From positions 124,001 to 188,000 of the forward strand of contig OMZV01000005.1 in NCBI GenBank assembly GCA_900315635.1: a stretch of DNA of 64,000 bases, in the 5' to 3' direction. The notes under the pieces were generated by a model that saw only the letters and a program-made list of their open reading frames with translations, made no database searches and was not told where the DNA came from. Shown here piece after piece: positions 36,167-44,377 of the stretch; position 1 is the first letter of the stretch, and each line of letters begins with the position of its first letter. The translations under genes and the position numbers were made by a program. Source of the DNA: an uncultured Prevotella sp. GTDB taxonomy: Bacteria; Bacteroidota; Bacteroidia; Bacteroidales; Bacteroidaceae.

Positions 36167-37579
36167 ATGGGTAATCCAAAAGCATTTCTGACAATAGAAC
36201 GCAAAGAGGCCGGATATAGGCCTATACGAGACCGCATCCACGATTTCGGCGAGGTGGAGCAGACGCTGAACCAGAACGACCGCCGAATACAAGCAAGCCG
36301 CTGTATGGATTGCGGTGTGCCATTCTGCCACTGGGCTTGTCCACTGGGCAATAAGCCACCAGAGTGGAATGATGCATTATATAAAGGTGACTGGAAGCTG
36401 GCTTATGAGCTTCTGAACGCTACCAACGACTTCCCGGAGTTCACTGGACGTATCTGTCCTGCACTCTGTGAGAAGGCTTGTGTGCTGAACCTCATGGAGC
36501 ACGAGCCTACAACAAACCGTGAGGACGAGGCTGCAATCTGTGAGCACGCATGGGAAGAGGACTACATTAAGGTTGAGATTCCTGAGCGCAACGGCCATAA
36601 GGTGGCTGTTGTTGGTGCCGGGCCTTCGGGTCTTGTAACAGCAAATCGCCTTAACCATAAGGGATATAAGGTAACGGTTTATGATGCCCGCGAGAACGCC
36701 GGTGGCCTGCTTCGTTACGGAATTCCTAACTTTAAACTAAACAAGGAAGTTATCGACCGCCGTCTTAACCAGCTCATTGCCGAGGGAATAGAGTTCCAAT
36801 ATGGCACTCATGTGGTCAGCGACAAGGACAGCGTTAACCCGATTCAGAATGATCCGACACTCGGAAAGGACAAGATTGTAACCTTCGAACAGCTGTCAAA
36901 GGAGTATGATGCAGTTGTTGTCTGCACCGGAACACCTGAGGCTCGTGACCTGAAGATTCCGGGACGTGAGCTCGACGGAGTTTACTTTGCCCTCGAAATG
37001 CTGTCACAGCAGAACCGCGTGCTTGCCGGTGAGGATATTCCAAAGGACCAGCTCGTCAACGCCAAAGGCAAGGACGTACTCGTTATCGGTGGTGGTGATA
37101 CCGGTTCCGACTGTATCGGAACGGCTCACCGTCAGGGTTCAAAGAGCGTAACGCAGATTGAAATTATGCCGAAGCCGCCAGTAGGACCTGATGATCCAAA
37201 GAATCCGTGGCCTAACTGGCCTCGCACTTTGAAGACGACTTCAAGTCACGAGGAAGGTTGTATCCGCCGTTGGAACATCAATTCACTGGAGTTCCTCGGT
37301 AAGAACGGCAAGCTGACAGGCGTTAAGGTTCAGCCAATCGACTGGAAGCCGAATCCTGAAGGCGGTCGTCCTATCATGGTTGAAGCAGGTGAGCCGGAGG
37401 TTATCAAGGCCCAGATGGTTCTTCTCGCCATGGGATTTCTCCGTCCAAAGCAGCCTGAGTTCCCTGAGAATGTATTCGTAGCAGGCGATGCTGCCAATGG
37501 TGCAAGCCTTGTTGTCCGCGCTATGGCAAGCGGTCGTGATGCTGCCGAAAAGGTTGATAAGTTCATAAACAAGGAATAA
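36167..37579 (+). CDS. gltD: Glutamate synthase small subunit
   Basis: A 470-residue NADPH-oxidising flavoprotein that delivers electrons to GltB. N-terminal 4Fe-4S ligands: CMDCGVPFCHWACPLGN and GRICPALCEKACVLN. FAD motif VGAGPSGLVTANRL (about 145), NADPH motif VIGGGDTGSDC (about 305), and the final VFVAGDAANGASLVVRAM. It starts 4 bases after the preceding inverted-repeat element, so that element forms its leader if transcribed from gltB. Confidence 0.96.
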   Translation: MGNPKAFLTIERKEAGYRPIRDRIHDFGEVEQTLNQNDRRIQASRCMDCGVPFCHWACPLGNKPPEWNDALYKGDWKLAYELLNATNDFPEFTGRICPALCEKACVLNLMEHEPTTNREDEAAICEHAWEEDYIKVEIPERNGHKVAVVGAGPSGLVTANRLNHKGYKVTVYDARENAGGLLRYGIPNFKLNKEVIDRRLNQLIAEGIEFQYGTHVVSDKDSVNPIQNDPTLGKDKIVTFEQLSKEYDAVVVCTGTPEARDLKIPGRELDGVYFALEMLSQQNRVLAGEDIPKDQLVNAKGKDVLVIGGGDTGSDCIGTAHRQGSKSVTQIEIMPKPPVGPDDPKNPWPNWPRTLKTTSSHEEGCIRRWNINSLEFLGKNGKLTGVKVQPIDWKPNPEGGRPIMVEAGEPEVIKAQMVLLAMGFLRPKQPEFPENVFVAGDAANGASLVVRAMASGRDAAEKVDKFINKE

Positions 37580-37611
37580 TAAGAAATAGTAATTTCCTAT
37601 CATTACGTTTC

Positions 37612-37659
37612 GGGCATTCCCTTATCATGTCAGTCGTGACATGCGGGAATGCCCTTTTT
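37612..37659 (+). terminator. Terminator after gltD
   Basis: GGGCATTCCC pairs with GGGAATGCCC; an inner CATGTCA / TGACATG stem extends it; TTTTTC follows. Confidence 0.92.
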
Positions 37660-37689
37660 CATGCCGTTAAGCCAAGGATTTTAACACGA

Positions 37690-37736
37690 TTGTAACATCT
37701 GTGTAAGGTGGTTGTAACATGCCATTGATAATTTTG
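37690..37736 (+). promoter_or_regulatory. Pho-box-like repeats and promoter of the Pit transporter
   Basis: TTGTAACAT at 37690 and at 37712, 22 bases apart, with a weaker GTGTAAGGT at 37701 between them. Together they give an 11-base ladder, the spacing of PhoB-family sites. A -7 TAATTTTG follows at 37729-37736, 36 bases before the start codon. No -33 is visible, as expected for an activator-dependent promoter. Confidence 0.55.
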
Positions 37737-37771
37737 CAACAGATAACAATAACAACAATTGTGTAGTCCTT

Positions 37772-40021
37772 ATGGAAACAATTTATCTTTGCATTGTAGT
37801 TTTCTTGCTCTGCCTGGCGGTATTTGACCTCTTCGTGGGAGTAAGCAACGACGCAGTCAATTTTCTTCAGTCGGCAGTAGGTGCCCGAGTAGCAAAATTC
37901 AGAACGGTTTTAATAATCGCTTCAGTAGGAGTGGTGCTTGGAGCGGTGCTCTCAACGGGAATGATGGACGTGGCACGACACGGAATAATGATGCCTGACC
38001 ATTATTCATTCCATCAGGTGATGACGATATTCCTCGCCGTGATGGTGACCGACGTGATTGTGCTTGATATATTCAACACTCTCGGAATGCCTACATCGAC
38101 AACCGTTTCGCTTGTTTTCGAACTTCTAGGAGGCACATTCATGCTTGCCTTCCTGATGGTTGCATCCGACAGTAGCCTTGGCTATAGCGAACTTCTCAAC
38201 TCCAATCAAGCACTGAAAGTAATCATAGCGATATTCGTCTCGGTGGGAATATCATTCATCGTGGGTATAGTGGTGATGTGGATTAGCCGTGTGGTATTTA
38301 CCTTCAACTACCAGAAACACAGCCGCTGGACGATAGCGATATTCGGAGGTATAGCCTTCACTGCCCTAGCCTATTTTATTTTCATGAAGGGATTAGGGAA
38401 GAGTCCGTATATTCCTGAGACAGCAAGGCAATACATCAATGACAATACAAACCTGCTATTGCTCTATACCTTTATTATATCAACAATAGTGATGGAGATT
38501 CTCCACTTGCTAAAGGTAAATATCTTCAGCTTTGTTGTACTGATGGGAACATTTGCCTTGGCAATGTCGTTCGCAGGAAACGACCTTGTGAACTTCATCG
38601 GAGTACCGCTTGCAGGGCTCGATTCCTATCAGGACTTTCAAGCCAATGCTCATGGAATAGGAGCCGACCACTTCATGATGAACTCGCTGATGTCAAGTGC
38701 CAAGACTCCACCAATTTATCTTCTTGCTGCCGGAGTGATTATGATTATAGCCATGGCAACATCGAAGAAGGCACAGAACGTTATCAAGACGAGTGTTGAC
38801 CTTTCACGTCAGGATGAAGGCGATGAGATGTTTGGCTCCAGCCGCGCAGCCCGTGCCATTGTTCGTTTCTCACAGAATATTGCTGAATGGACAGCTCATA
38901 TCATCCCAGTAGGAGCCCGAAAATGGATAAACAGCCGTTTCAATGCCAATGAGGTAGAGCTCGTCGACGATAAGGCTGCTTTCGATGTTGTCCGTGCGGC
39001 AGTAAACCTTGTTGTAGCTTCAATGCTCATTACTTTCGGAACAAACCATGGTCTGCCATTATCAACAACCTACGTAACGTTCATGGTGGCAATGGGCTCG
39101 AGTCTTGCCGATCGTGCCTGGAGCCGGGAGAGTGCAGTCTTCCGTGTTACCGGAGTGCTGAGCGTCATTGGCGGATGGTTCATCACAGCCGGAGTGGCAT
39201 TCCTGACCTGCGCAGTTGTCTGTCTGATAATGTGGTTCGGAGGATTCGTTGCTCAAGGAGCTTTCATGGTTCTTGTGGTGTTCCTTCTGTGGAGGAGCAA
39301 CCAACAGTATAAGCGAAAAAAGGCTCAGGAGAAAGAGAGCGACGACAGTTTCAGACTGATGATGCGCACACGTGATCCGGATATAGTATGGGAAATGCTC
39401 AGGAAGAATGTCCGCGATACTCAGAGCAACACTTGTAAGTTTGCCCTTGAGCAATATAATGGGATTCTAGATGGATTCAATAGCCGTAGCGTCAAGGAAC
39501 TTCGCCGGTGTGACAAAGTACTGCGTAAGGCATTGCCTGCTCTGAAGAAGGTTCGTCGTCAGGAACTTCTCGGACTAAAAAAGGCTCCGCAAGAGATTGC
39601 TATTGAGCGTAATACGTGGTTTCATGTGGGAATAAACAGCGACCAGCAATATGTATATACCCTCCGTCGAATGTTGGCACCAATAAAGGAACACATAGAA
39701 AACAACTTCAATCCTGTGCCGGAAGAATACATCAAGGAGTATGAACCAGTTCGCCGAACCGTCAACGACCTGATGACGATGAGTGGCAATGAGATTTCGA
39801 CAAGCCGTTATGACCAGTATCGAAGCATACTTGCCGAGGCTGATGTCTGCAAAGACCAGCTTTCCGTTATCCGCAAGACACACCTCAACCGGATGCAAAC
39901 AGCCAAGGACAACCACAATCTGCATGTCGATATGGTTTACCTTAACCTCCTGCAGGAGTCACAACAGCTGCTCAGCGTCATGCGCCATCAGCTCCGTTCA
40001 GCAAAGAAATTCATGGAGTAG
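37772..40021 (+). CDS. pit: Inorganic phosphate transporter (Pit family) with PhoU-like tail
   Basis: A 749-residue low-affinity phosphate symporter of the inner membrane. About ten membrane helices (1-500) include the duplicated Pit motifs FVGVSNDAVNFLQSAVGARV and GTNHGLPLSTTYVTFMVAMGSSLADR. The last 230 residues are a soluble helical domain (ERNTWFHVGINSDQQYVYTLRRM, SVIRKTHLNRMQ) resembling PhoU-type regulators, a known Bacteroidetes fusion. Single transcript with Pho-box-like repeats. It converges on the YhcH-type gene with a 25-base gap. Confidence 0.92.
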   Translation: METIYLCIVVFLLCLAVFDLFVGVSNDAVNFLQSAVGARVAKFRTVLIIASVGVVLGAVLSTGMMDVARHGIMMPDHYSFHQVMTIFLAVMVTDVIVLDIFNTLGMPTSTTVSLVFELLGGTFMLAFLMVASDSSLGYSELLNSNQALKVIIAIFVSVGISFIVGIVVMWISRVVFTFNYQKHSRWTIAIFGGIAFTALAYFIFMKGLGKSPYIPETARQYINDNTNLLLLYTFIISTIVMEILHLLKVNIFSFVVLMGTFALAMSFAGNDLVNFIGVPLAGLDSYQDFQANAHGIGADHFMMNSLMSSAKTPPIYLLAAGVIMIIAMATSKKAQNVIKTSVDLSRQDEGDEMFGSSRAARAIVRFSQNIAEWTAHIIPVGARKWINSRFNANEVELVDDKAAFDVVRAAVNLVVASMLITFGTNHGLPLSTTYVTFMVAMGSSLADRAWSRESAVFRVTGVLSVIGGWFITAGVAFLTCAVVCLIMWFGGFVAQGAFMVLVVFLLWRSNQQYKRKKAQEKESDDSFRLMMRTRDPDIVWEMLRKNVRDTQSNTCKFALEQYNGILDGFNSRSVKELRRCDKVLRKALPALKKVRRQELLGLKKAPQEIAIERNTWFHVGINSDQQYVYTLRRMLAPIKEHIENNFNPVPEEYIKEYEPVRRTVNDLMTMSGNEISTSRYDQYRSILAEADVCKDQLSVIRKTHLNRMQTAKDNHNLHVDMVYLNLLQESQQLLSVMRHQLRSAKKFME

Positions 40022-40046
40022 AAGGAACAGAGTATGCTCTAACGAA

Positions 40047-40679
40047 TCAATCTACATAATCCATTTTGACAACAATGACACGGAAGTGCTGGTCTTTCTT
40101 TGAGGTCAGCACTTTTGCTACATGCCAATCGCCGGGGAAGAAGATGTTGAACCGTGGAAACGGAGTCTCATTGATAAGAGCCTTCGACGGGTCATAATCA
40201 TAGTGGATAACGTCCTTCTTATCATTGTATTCGCAGTTTTGCTTTGTAGCTGCATCGGTATGGTCGAGGAGGACAAAGCCCTCGGTTCCGCTGACAACAA
40301 ACTGGAAGTCAATCTTCCTGCGGTGACTCTCGGAACTACGCTCAGCTATTGGCTTATTGGTATCGTCCTGAACAGAGGCTGTAAGAGTGGTGCCAGGAAT
40401 ATCGTGCTTGCCCTTGGTGAGAGCAAGCAGGTCGGTCTTCTGGAGCCACTCGAAGAGAGCGTCCCACTGAGCCTTGTTCTTGGTGTACTGCTTCTGGAAG
40501 TCAACCATGTTGACGAGGTTGGGCTTGCCCTTGGTGAAGTTCTTGGTCCATGGGGCGTTGTGCTTAGCCCACTTGGTGGCGGACTTGAACTCTGCCTTGG
40601 AGTAGGAGTTGGTGTACTGCTGAGCCATTGAGAACAATGGGAGGAAGATGAGGATGAGGAAAAGAAGTTTTTGTTTCAT
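40047..40679 (-). CDS. Exported YhcH/YjgK/YiaL (DUF386) family protein
   Basis: A 210-residue protein. The cupin-like core shows HRRKIDFQFVVSGTEGFVLL, NIFFPGDWHVAKV and the final RVIVVKMDY, as in YhcH/YiaL, proteins linked to sialic acid or sugar acid metabolism. Unlike the usual 150-residue cytoplasmic forms, it has a signal peptide (MKQKLLFLILIFLPLFSMAQ). The start at 40679 is chosen; upstream in-frame Met codons run into the 9-bp repeat array and give only MPI/MPN repeats. Confidence 0.83.
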   Translation of the reverse strand: MKQKLLFLILIFLPLFSMAQQYTNSYSKAEFKSATKWAKHNAPWTKNFTKGKPNLVNMVDFQKQYTKNKAQWDALFEWLQKTDLLALTKGKHDIPGTTLTASVQDDTNKPIAERSSESHRRKIDFQFVVSGTEGFVLLDHTDAATKQNCEYNDKKDVIHYDYDPSKALINETPFPRFNIFFPGDWHVAKVLTSKKDQHFRVIVVKMDYVD

Positions 40680-40693
40680 TAGTTTTAGTTTTT

Positions 40694-40810
40694 TAGGCAT
40701 GATGGGCATAATGGGCGAAGTAGGCATAATAAGCGAAATAGGCATAATAGGCTTATTAGGCATAATAGGCATAATAGGCTTATTAGGCATAGTAGGCATA
40801 TTAGGCCTAT
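40694..40810. repeat. 9-bp tandem array (TAGGCATAA type)
   Basis: Thirteen contiguous 9-base units. Six are TAGGCATAA or differ by one base; others are TAGGCTTAT, TGGGCATAA and TAGGCCTAT. It fills the gap between the MFS stop and the YhcH-type start. Because the period is a multiple of three, it makes a false open frame. Confidence 0.92.
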
Positions 40811-40816
40811 AAGAGA

Positions 40817-41992
40817 TCATCGGCTCTTGTGCCTCATATACCAGGGGTGGGTGAAGAAATGGTAAACAAGTATTGCAGCGATGGCAAGTACAAGCCCGAT
40901 GGTATCAAGGAGCTTGTAGTCGACTAGCCAGCCGGTGAGGAAGAGTCCTATGGCAAAGCCAAACTCCCAGGAGAGGAAGAAAGAGCTCTGTGCCGTTCCA
41001 CGCTGACAGTGATGCGCCAGCTTGATGAAGAAGAGTAGCATTCGGCTTCCGATGAGTCCGGAGCCGATGCCTATCAGGCAAGGCGACAGGTGCTCGACCA
41101 TCGGCATTCCGCTTCGTGTGAGATAAAGCAACAGAGCGGCAATGATAAGGAATGCCCCACTGACGAACTCACTCTCCAAATCTGCATTGGCAAAGACGAA
41201 CTTCTCAGCAAGGAAGGCTATCACAAAGCCCAGTGCCAGCTGATAGAAGAACACGACATTATGGAATGCCATAGATGCCGACATACCCAGTATGACGGTT
41301 ATAGGCAGGAGGGTGATAGTGAGGACAAAGCCCTGGGACATCAAGAAGCGGTCGAGTCCAAAGACACGGGTATCGTCGTCGGGAGTCTTGAAAGGTATAT
41401 GGACGAAGAACAACAGTACCAATGCCGCGATATAAAAGTATATGCAGACCGGCTCAATAATACAATGTACAGGACAGAGGATAGTGAGTATCGGACCGAT
41501 GGCAATGCCGAAACGGCGGAACCACGCCGACGCATAGTTGGCCTCAGTGCGCTGAGTCGATTCAGTGACATCGATAACCAGCGTGCTCGAGAGAACCATC
41601 TGTGCCAGTCCGAAGAAAGCACCAAACCAGAACATACCCACCACGCCCGTGATGAACAGCGGATAGCTTGCCAGCTTTGCCGTGACGAAATGCATCAGAA
41701 CAGAGATAAGCGCCATAGCGACAATGGCAAACTGGCACACCCGCTTGCGTGGGAATCGCTGCACAAGGTAATGGCAGTAAGGACCGAGAATAAATATTCC
41801 CAGTCCGTACACCCCCACGATGGCGCCCTGGGCAACATTGCTCAGTCCGTCGCCACCATCAGCACTTATGGCATTAGCGAGTGTTGACAGCTGCATGTAG
41901 ACAACTGTCGAGAGCACAAGATTGGCTAAGGCAAGAAGCCAGAAGTCACGATGCCAAAGGCGAATGTGTATGGGTGTGTTCTGGGTGTCCAT
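40817..41992 (-). CDS. MFS transporter of unknown substrate
   Basis: A 391-residue inner-membrane protein with about 12 hydrophobic segments. Seen: the loop after helix 2 (VQRFPRKRVCQFA, weakly matching the MFS GxxxDRxGRR motif) and an N-terminal WLLALANLVLSTVVYMQ. It starts one base inside the panB stop (TAATG), so it is translationally coupled to panB. Export or import of pantothenate or a related compound is possible but unproven. Confidence 0.83.
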   Translation of the reverse strand: MDTQNTPIHIRLWHRDFWLLALANLVLSTVVYMQLSTLANAISADGGDGLSNVAQGAIVGVYGLGIFILGPYCHYLVQRFPRKRVCQFAIVAMALISVLMHFVTAKLASYPLFITGVVGMFWFGAFFGLAQMVLSSTLVIDVTESTQRTEANYASAWFRRFGIAIGPILTILCPVHCIIEPVCIYFYIAALVLLFFVHIPFKTPDDDTRVFGLDRFLMSQGFVLTITLLPITVILGMSASMAFHNVVFFYQLALGFVIAFLAEKFVFANADLESEFVSGAFLIIAALLLYLTRSGMPMVEHLSPCLIGIGSGLIGSRMLLFFIKLAHHCQRGTAQSSFFLSWEFGFAIGLFLTGWLVDYKLLDTIGLVLAIAAILVYHFFTHPWYMRHKSR

Positions 41993-42810
41993 TAATAGCT
42001 TTCGGATTCGTTAGGGAAATCGACGTCCTTGACAGCCTTGACATAAGCTGCTGTGGCGTCCTTGAAACTCTGACCGAGCTCAGCAAAGTGGCGCTGGAAC
42101 TTCGGCTTGAAGCCCTCAGTCATACCGAATGCATCGGTGTAGACGAGTACCTGACCATCAGTGTAAGGACCTGCGCCAATACCTATTGTGATGCCGTTGA
42201 TACTCTCTGTAACAGTCTTTGCCAGAGCGGCAGGAACCTTCTCAAGAGTTATACCGAAGCAACCAGCCTCATCGAGAGCCTTAGCGTCCGACAGGAGCTT
42301 GTCGGCCTCAGCCTTCTCCTTGGCACGCAGACCGTAACCGCCGAACTTATGAATGCTCTGCGGAGTTAGTCCGAGATGACCCTCAACAGGAATACCAGCC
42401 TCGATGATGCCCTTTACGGTATCGAGAATCTCAATGCCGCCTTCGAGCTTCAGGGCGTCAACGCCCGTTTCCTTCATAATCTTGATGGCATTGCGCACAC
42501 CTTCCTCACGGCTCACCTGATAAGAACCGAAAGGCATATCGCAAACAACGAATGCATGGTTGCAGGCACGAGCCACCGAGCGTGCCATGAATATCATTTC
42601 ATCAACAGTGATAGGCAGTGTATCGGCATTGCCAACCATCACATTCGAAGCAGAGTCGCCCACGTGGATGGAGTCTATGCCAGCCTCGTCGAGAAGCTTG
42701 GCAGTGGTGTAATCGTAAGCAGTGAGCTGCGCAATCTTCTCGTGCTCAGCCTTCATCTGATACAATGTCTTTACTGTAATCTTTTTCTTGTCTGTACTTA
42801 AATAACCCAT
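41992..42810 (-). CDS. panB: Ketopantoate hydroxymethyltransferase
   Basis: A 272-residue enzyme that makes ketopantoate from 2-oxoisovalerate, the first step of pantothenate synthesis. Barrel motifs: LTAYDYTTAKLLDEAGIDSIHVGDS, AFVVCDMPFGSYQ, GVDALKLEGG, PVEGHLGLTPQS, and GIGAGPYTDGQVLVYTD. The start at 42810 is chosen; the ATG at 42843 lies upstream of the -7 element. It is apart from panC-panD (19 kb) and coupled to an MFS gene. Confidence 0.95.
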   Translation of the reverse strand: MGYLSTDKKKITVKTLYQMKAEHEKIAQLTAYDYTTAKLLDEAGIDSIHVGDSASNVMVGNADTLPITVDEMIFMARSVARACNHAFVVCDMPFGSYQVSREEGVRNAIKIMKETGVDALKLEGGIEILDTVKGIIEAGIPVEGHLGLTPQSIHKFGGYGLRAKEKAEADKLLSDAKALDEAGCFGITLEKVPAALAKTVTESINGITIGIGAGPYTDGQVLVYTDAFGMTEGFKPKFQRHFAELGQSFKDATAAYVKAVKDVDFPNESESY

Positions 42811-42832
42811 TGTTATATTGAATTTTCGGGTG

Positions 42833-42840
42833 CAAAGGTA
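42833..42840 (-). promoter_or_regulatory. Promoter of panB
   Basis: Minus-strand TACCTTTG, 23 bases before the start codon. Confidence 0.65.
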
Positions 42841-43024
42841 CACAATAAATCACAAACAGAGTAATGTTTCTACAATTATTGAATTCCAATAACGTTACAA
42901 ACAATGGTGCAAAAATGTTCTAAATTGCGAATTACAAGCCTTTTTTCTTCTTAAAAATTGCAAAAACTGCAAAAAGGTATAGCTAAGAAGGAAAAAGTAT
43001 AAGTGAAGAATGAGAAATTATTCG

Positions 43025-43032
43025 TATCTTTG
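43025..43032 (+). promoter_or_regulatory. Promoter of the candidate structured RNA
   Basis: TATCTTTG, exact -7 match, 14 bases before the first base of the closing stem. Confidence 0.6.
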
Positions 43033-43037
43033 CAGCC

Positions 43038-43254
43038 AGAAAGTAAGGAATCAACGAGTTGACACTCAAATCTTAAATGGTATAGTCTGGAGCTTGCGCG
43101 ATGCAAGTAAGAGATTGTTGAAGGGTATCTATAAATTTCATCATCGTTTGGGGTATTCCCCACTTAAAGGGTTATTGGTTGTATATTATGTTTGGCTCTG
43201 ATTCCTGAAATACAAGCGGGCAGCACTCTGGGTAGAGAGCTTCCCGCATTTTTT
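43038..43254 (+). ncRNA. Candidate structured non-coding RNA with own promoter and terminator
   Basis: A roughly 215-base transcript unit. AGGAATCA (43046-43053) pairs with TGATTCCT (43199-43206) as a closing stem. Inside are local hairpins: GAGT/ACTC, CTTGC/GCAAG within AATCT/AGATT, and GGGG/CCCC around TATT. It ends in a terminator, GCGGG...CCCGC with inner AGC and CTCT pairs and a six-T run (43214-43254). The short open frame across it has no protein-like features. Size and isolation would fit a 6S-type or family-specific RNA, but I cannot assign it. Confidence 0.65.
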
Positions 43255-43264
43255 ATGCCCTTTT

Positions 43265-43397
43265 GCCAACGGTTTAAACCAATAAAAGCCCATTCACAAA
43301 GCCATAGCCGACAAGTTACAACGTAACAATAGCCAAATAACAACGTCAGCACAGACCATTTACGATGTAACCAGCGCCCAATTGAGTTGTAAAAGGG
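43265..43397. repeat. 22-bp period array upstream of the response regulator, block 1
   Basis: Units start at 43265 (23 bases), then 43288, 43310, 43332, 43354 and 43376, each 22 bases. Most begin GCC or GAC and carry TTACAACGTAAC, TTACGATGTAACC or a decayed version. The last unit (GCCCAATTGA, GTTGTAAAAGGG) matches the unit type of the 18.7-kb array. Confidence 0.82.
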
Positions 43398-43485
43398 TAT
43401 CTTTTAGAAATGAAAATAAATTATTTTTTATCCGTTTTTAATTTAATTTCTTGTAGTTTTTAAATTAATTTTATTTGTAAAACAC

Positions 43486-43595
43486 ACCCGTTTACAACGT
43501 AAGAAACGCCCATTTACTATGTAAGCGATAACGAATTACGTCATAACAAGAGCCCGACTGCATCGCAAGATGGATTGTAACACAATTGTAACACC
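43486..43595. repeat. 22-bp period array upstream of the response regulator, block 2
   Basis: Five 22-base units start at 43486, 43508, 43530, 43552 and 43574. CCCGTTTACAACGTAAG and CCCATTTACTATGTAAG show the same consensus as block 1. The last unit is the ATTGTAACAC pair described as a Pho-box-like site. The AT-rich stretch 43398-43485 between the blocks shows nothing else. Confidence 0.82.
43574..43594 (+). promoter_or_regulatory. Pho-box-like direct repeat upstream of the response regulator
   Basis: ATTGTAACAC occurs at 43574-43583 and 43585-43594, an 11-base spacing as in PhoB-type sites. It may allow autoregulation. Confidence 0.5.
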
Positions 43596-43652
43596 GATGA
43601 AACAGAAAAGAAAAAAGAAATTATTTCCTTTGCAAAAGGAATTAAAAAAAAC

Positions 43653-43660
43653 TATCTTTG
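43653..43660 (+). promoter_or_regulatory. Promoter of the response regulator
   Basis: TATCTTTG ends 9 bases before the chosen ATG (43670), so the mRNA would have almost no leader. Confidence 0.6.
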
Positions 43661-43669
43661 CAATTAGAA

Positions 43670-44374
43670 ATGGAAGAAGAAAAGAAAACAAAGATTCTTG
43701 TTGTTGACGATGAGGAAGACCTCTGTGAGATTCTGAAGTTCAACCTCGCCACCGAAGGCTACGATGTCGATGTAGCCTATTCAGGTGAAGACGCACTGGC
43801 TATGTCGCCCGAGAATTACCAGCTCATTCTGCTCGACGTCATGATGGGCGGCATGAGCGGATTTGCTGTGGCACAAAAGCTCCGCAGCAATGAGGTGACG
43901 AAGCACATCCCAATCATTTTCCTCACGGCAAAGGGAACGGAGAACGACAAGGTAACGGGGTTCAACCTCGGTGCCGACGATTATATCTCGAAGCCATTCT
44001 CCATCCGAGAGGTTCTGCTCCGCATCCGTGCCGTTCTTCGCAGGACCAACAGCCAGCAACCGGAGGAACAGGAAGAGCCTCAGCACTTGCTGCAGTTCAA
44101 GGGACTCGTTGTCGACCTCGACCGTAAGACTGTCTCCATCGACGGACTGGAAGTGCCTTTCACCAAGACTGAATTCGGCATTATCTGTGAGCTGTTAGAG
44201 CACAAGGGACGGGTTTTCTCACGCCATGACCTTATCCGACATATATGGCCGACTGACGTACTTGTCTCCGACCGCACCGTCGACGTGAACATAACCCGTG
44301 TTCGCAAGAAGCTAGGACCTTACTCAGGGTATCTGAACACGAAGCTGGGATTCGGGTATTATTTTGACGCGTAA
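43670..44374 (+). CDS. OmpR/PhoB-family response regulator
   Basis: A 234-residue transcription regulator. The receiver has Asp-Asp in LVVDDEEDL, the phospho-accepting Asp in LILLDVMMGGMSG, Thr in FLTAKG and Lys in YISKPF. A winged-helix DNA-binding domain follows (RTNSQQPEEQEE linker, then FTKTEFGIICELLEHKGRVFSRHDLI and RTVDVNITRVRKKLG). It is followed by a sensor kinase and then a TonB receptor. With nearby Pho-box-like repeats, a PhoB role is likely. The ATG at 43670 is used because 43658 lies in the -7 element. Confidence 0.9.
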   Translation: MEEEKKTKILVVDDEEDLCEILKFNLATEGYDVDVAYSGEDALAMSPENYQLILLDVMMGGMSGFAVAQKLRSNEVTKHIPIIFLTAKGTENDKVTGFNLGADDYISKPFSIREVLLRIRAVLRRTNSQQPEEQEEPQHLLQFKGLVVDLDRKTVSIDGLEVPFTKTEFGIICELLEHKGRVFSRHDLIRHIWPTDVLVSDRTVDVNITRVRKKLGPYSGYLNTKLGFGYYFDA

Positions 44375-44377
44375 GGA

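Noticed and set aside
40680-40820. Long N-terminal extension (MPI/MPN repeats) of the YhcH-type protein
   Set aside because: It is the translation of the 9-bp array; the internal Met starts a proper signal peptide.
43010-43201. A 63-residue open frame over the structured RNA
   Set aside because: It begins before the -7 element, lacks protein-like features and coincides with paired RNA segments.
43046-43206. tmRNA or RNase P RNA
   Set aside because: The candidate is too short and shows no tRNA-like end or tag-coding region.
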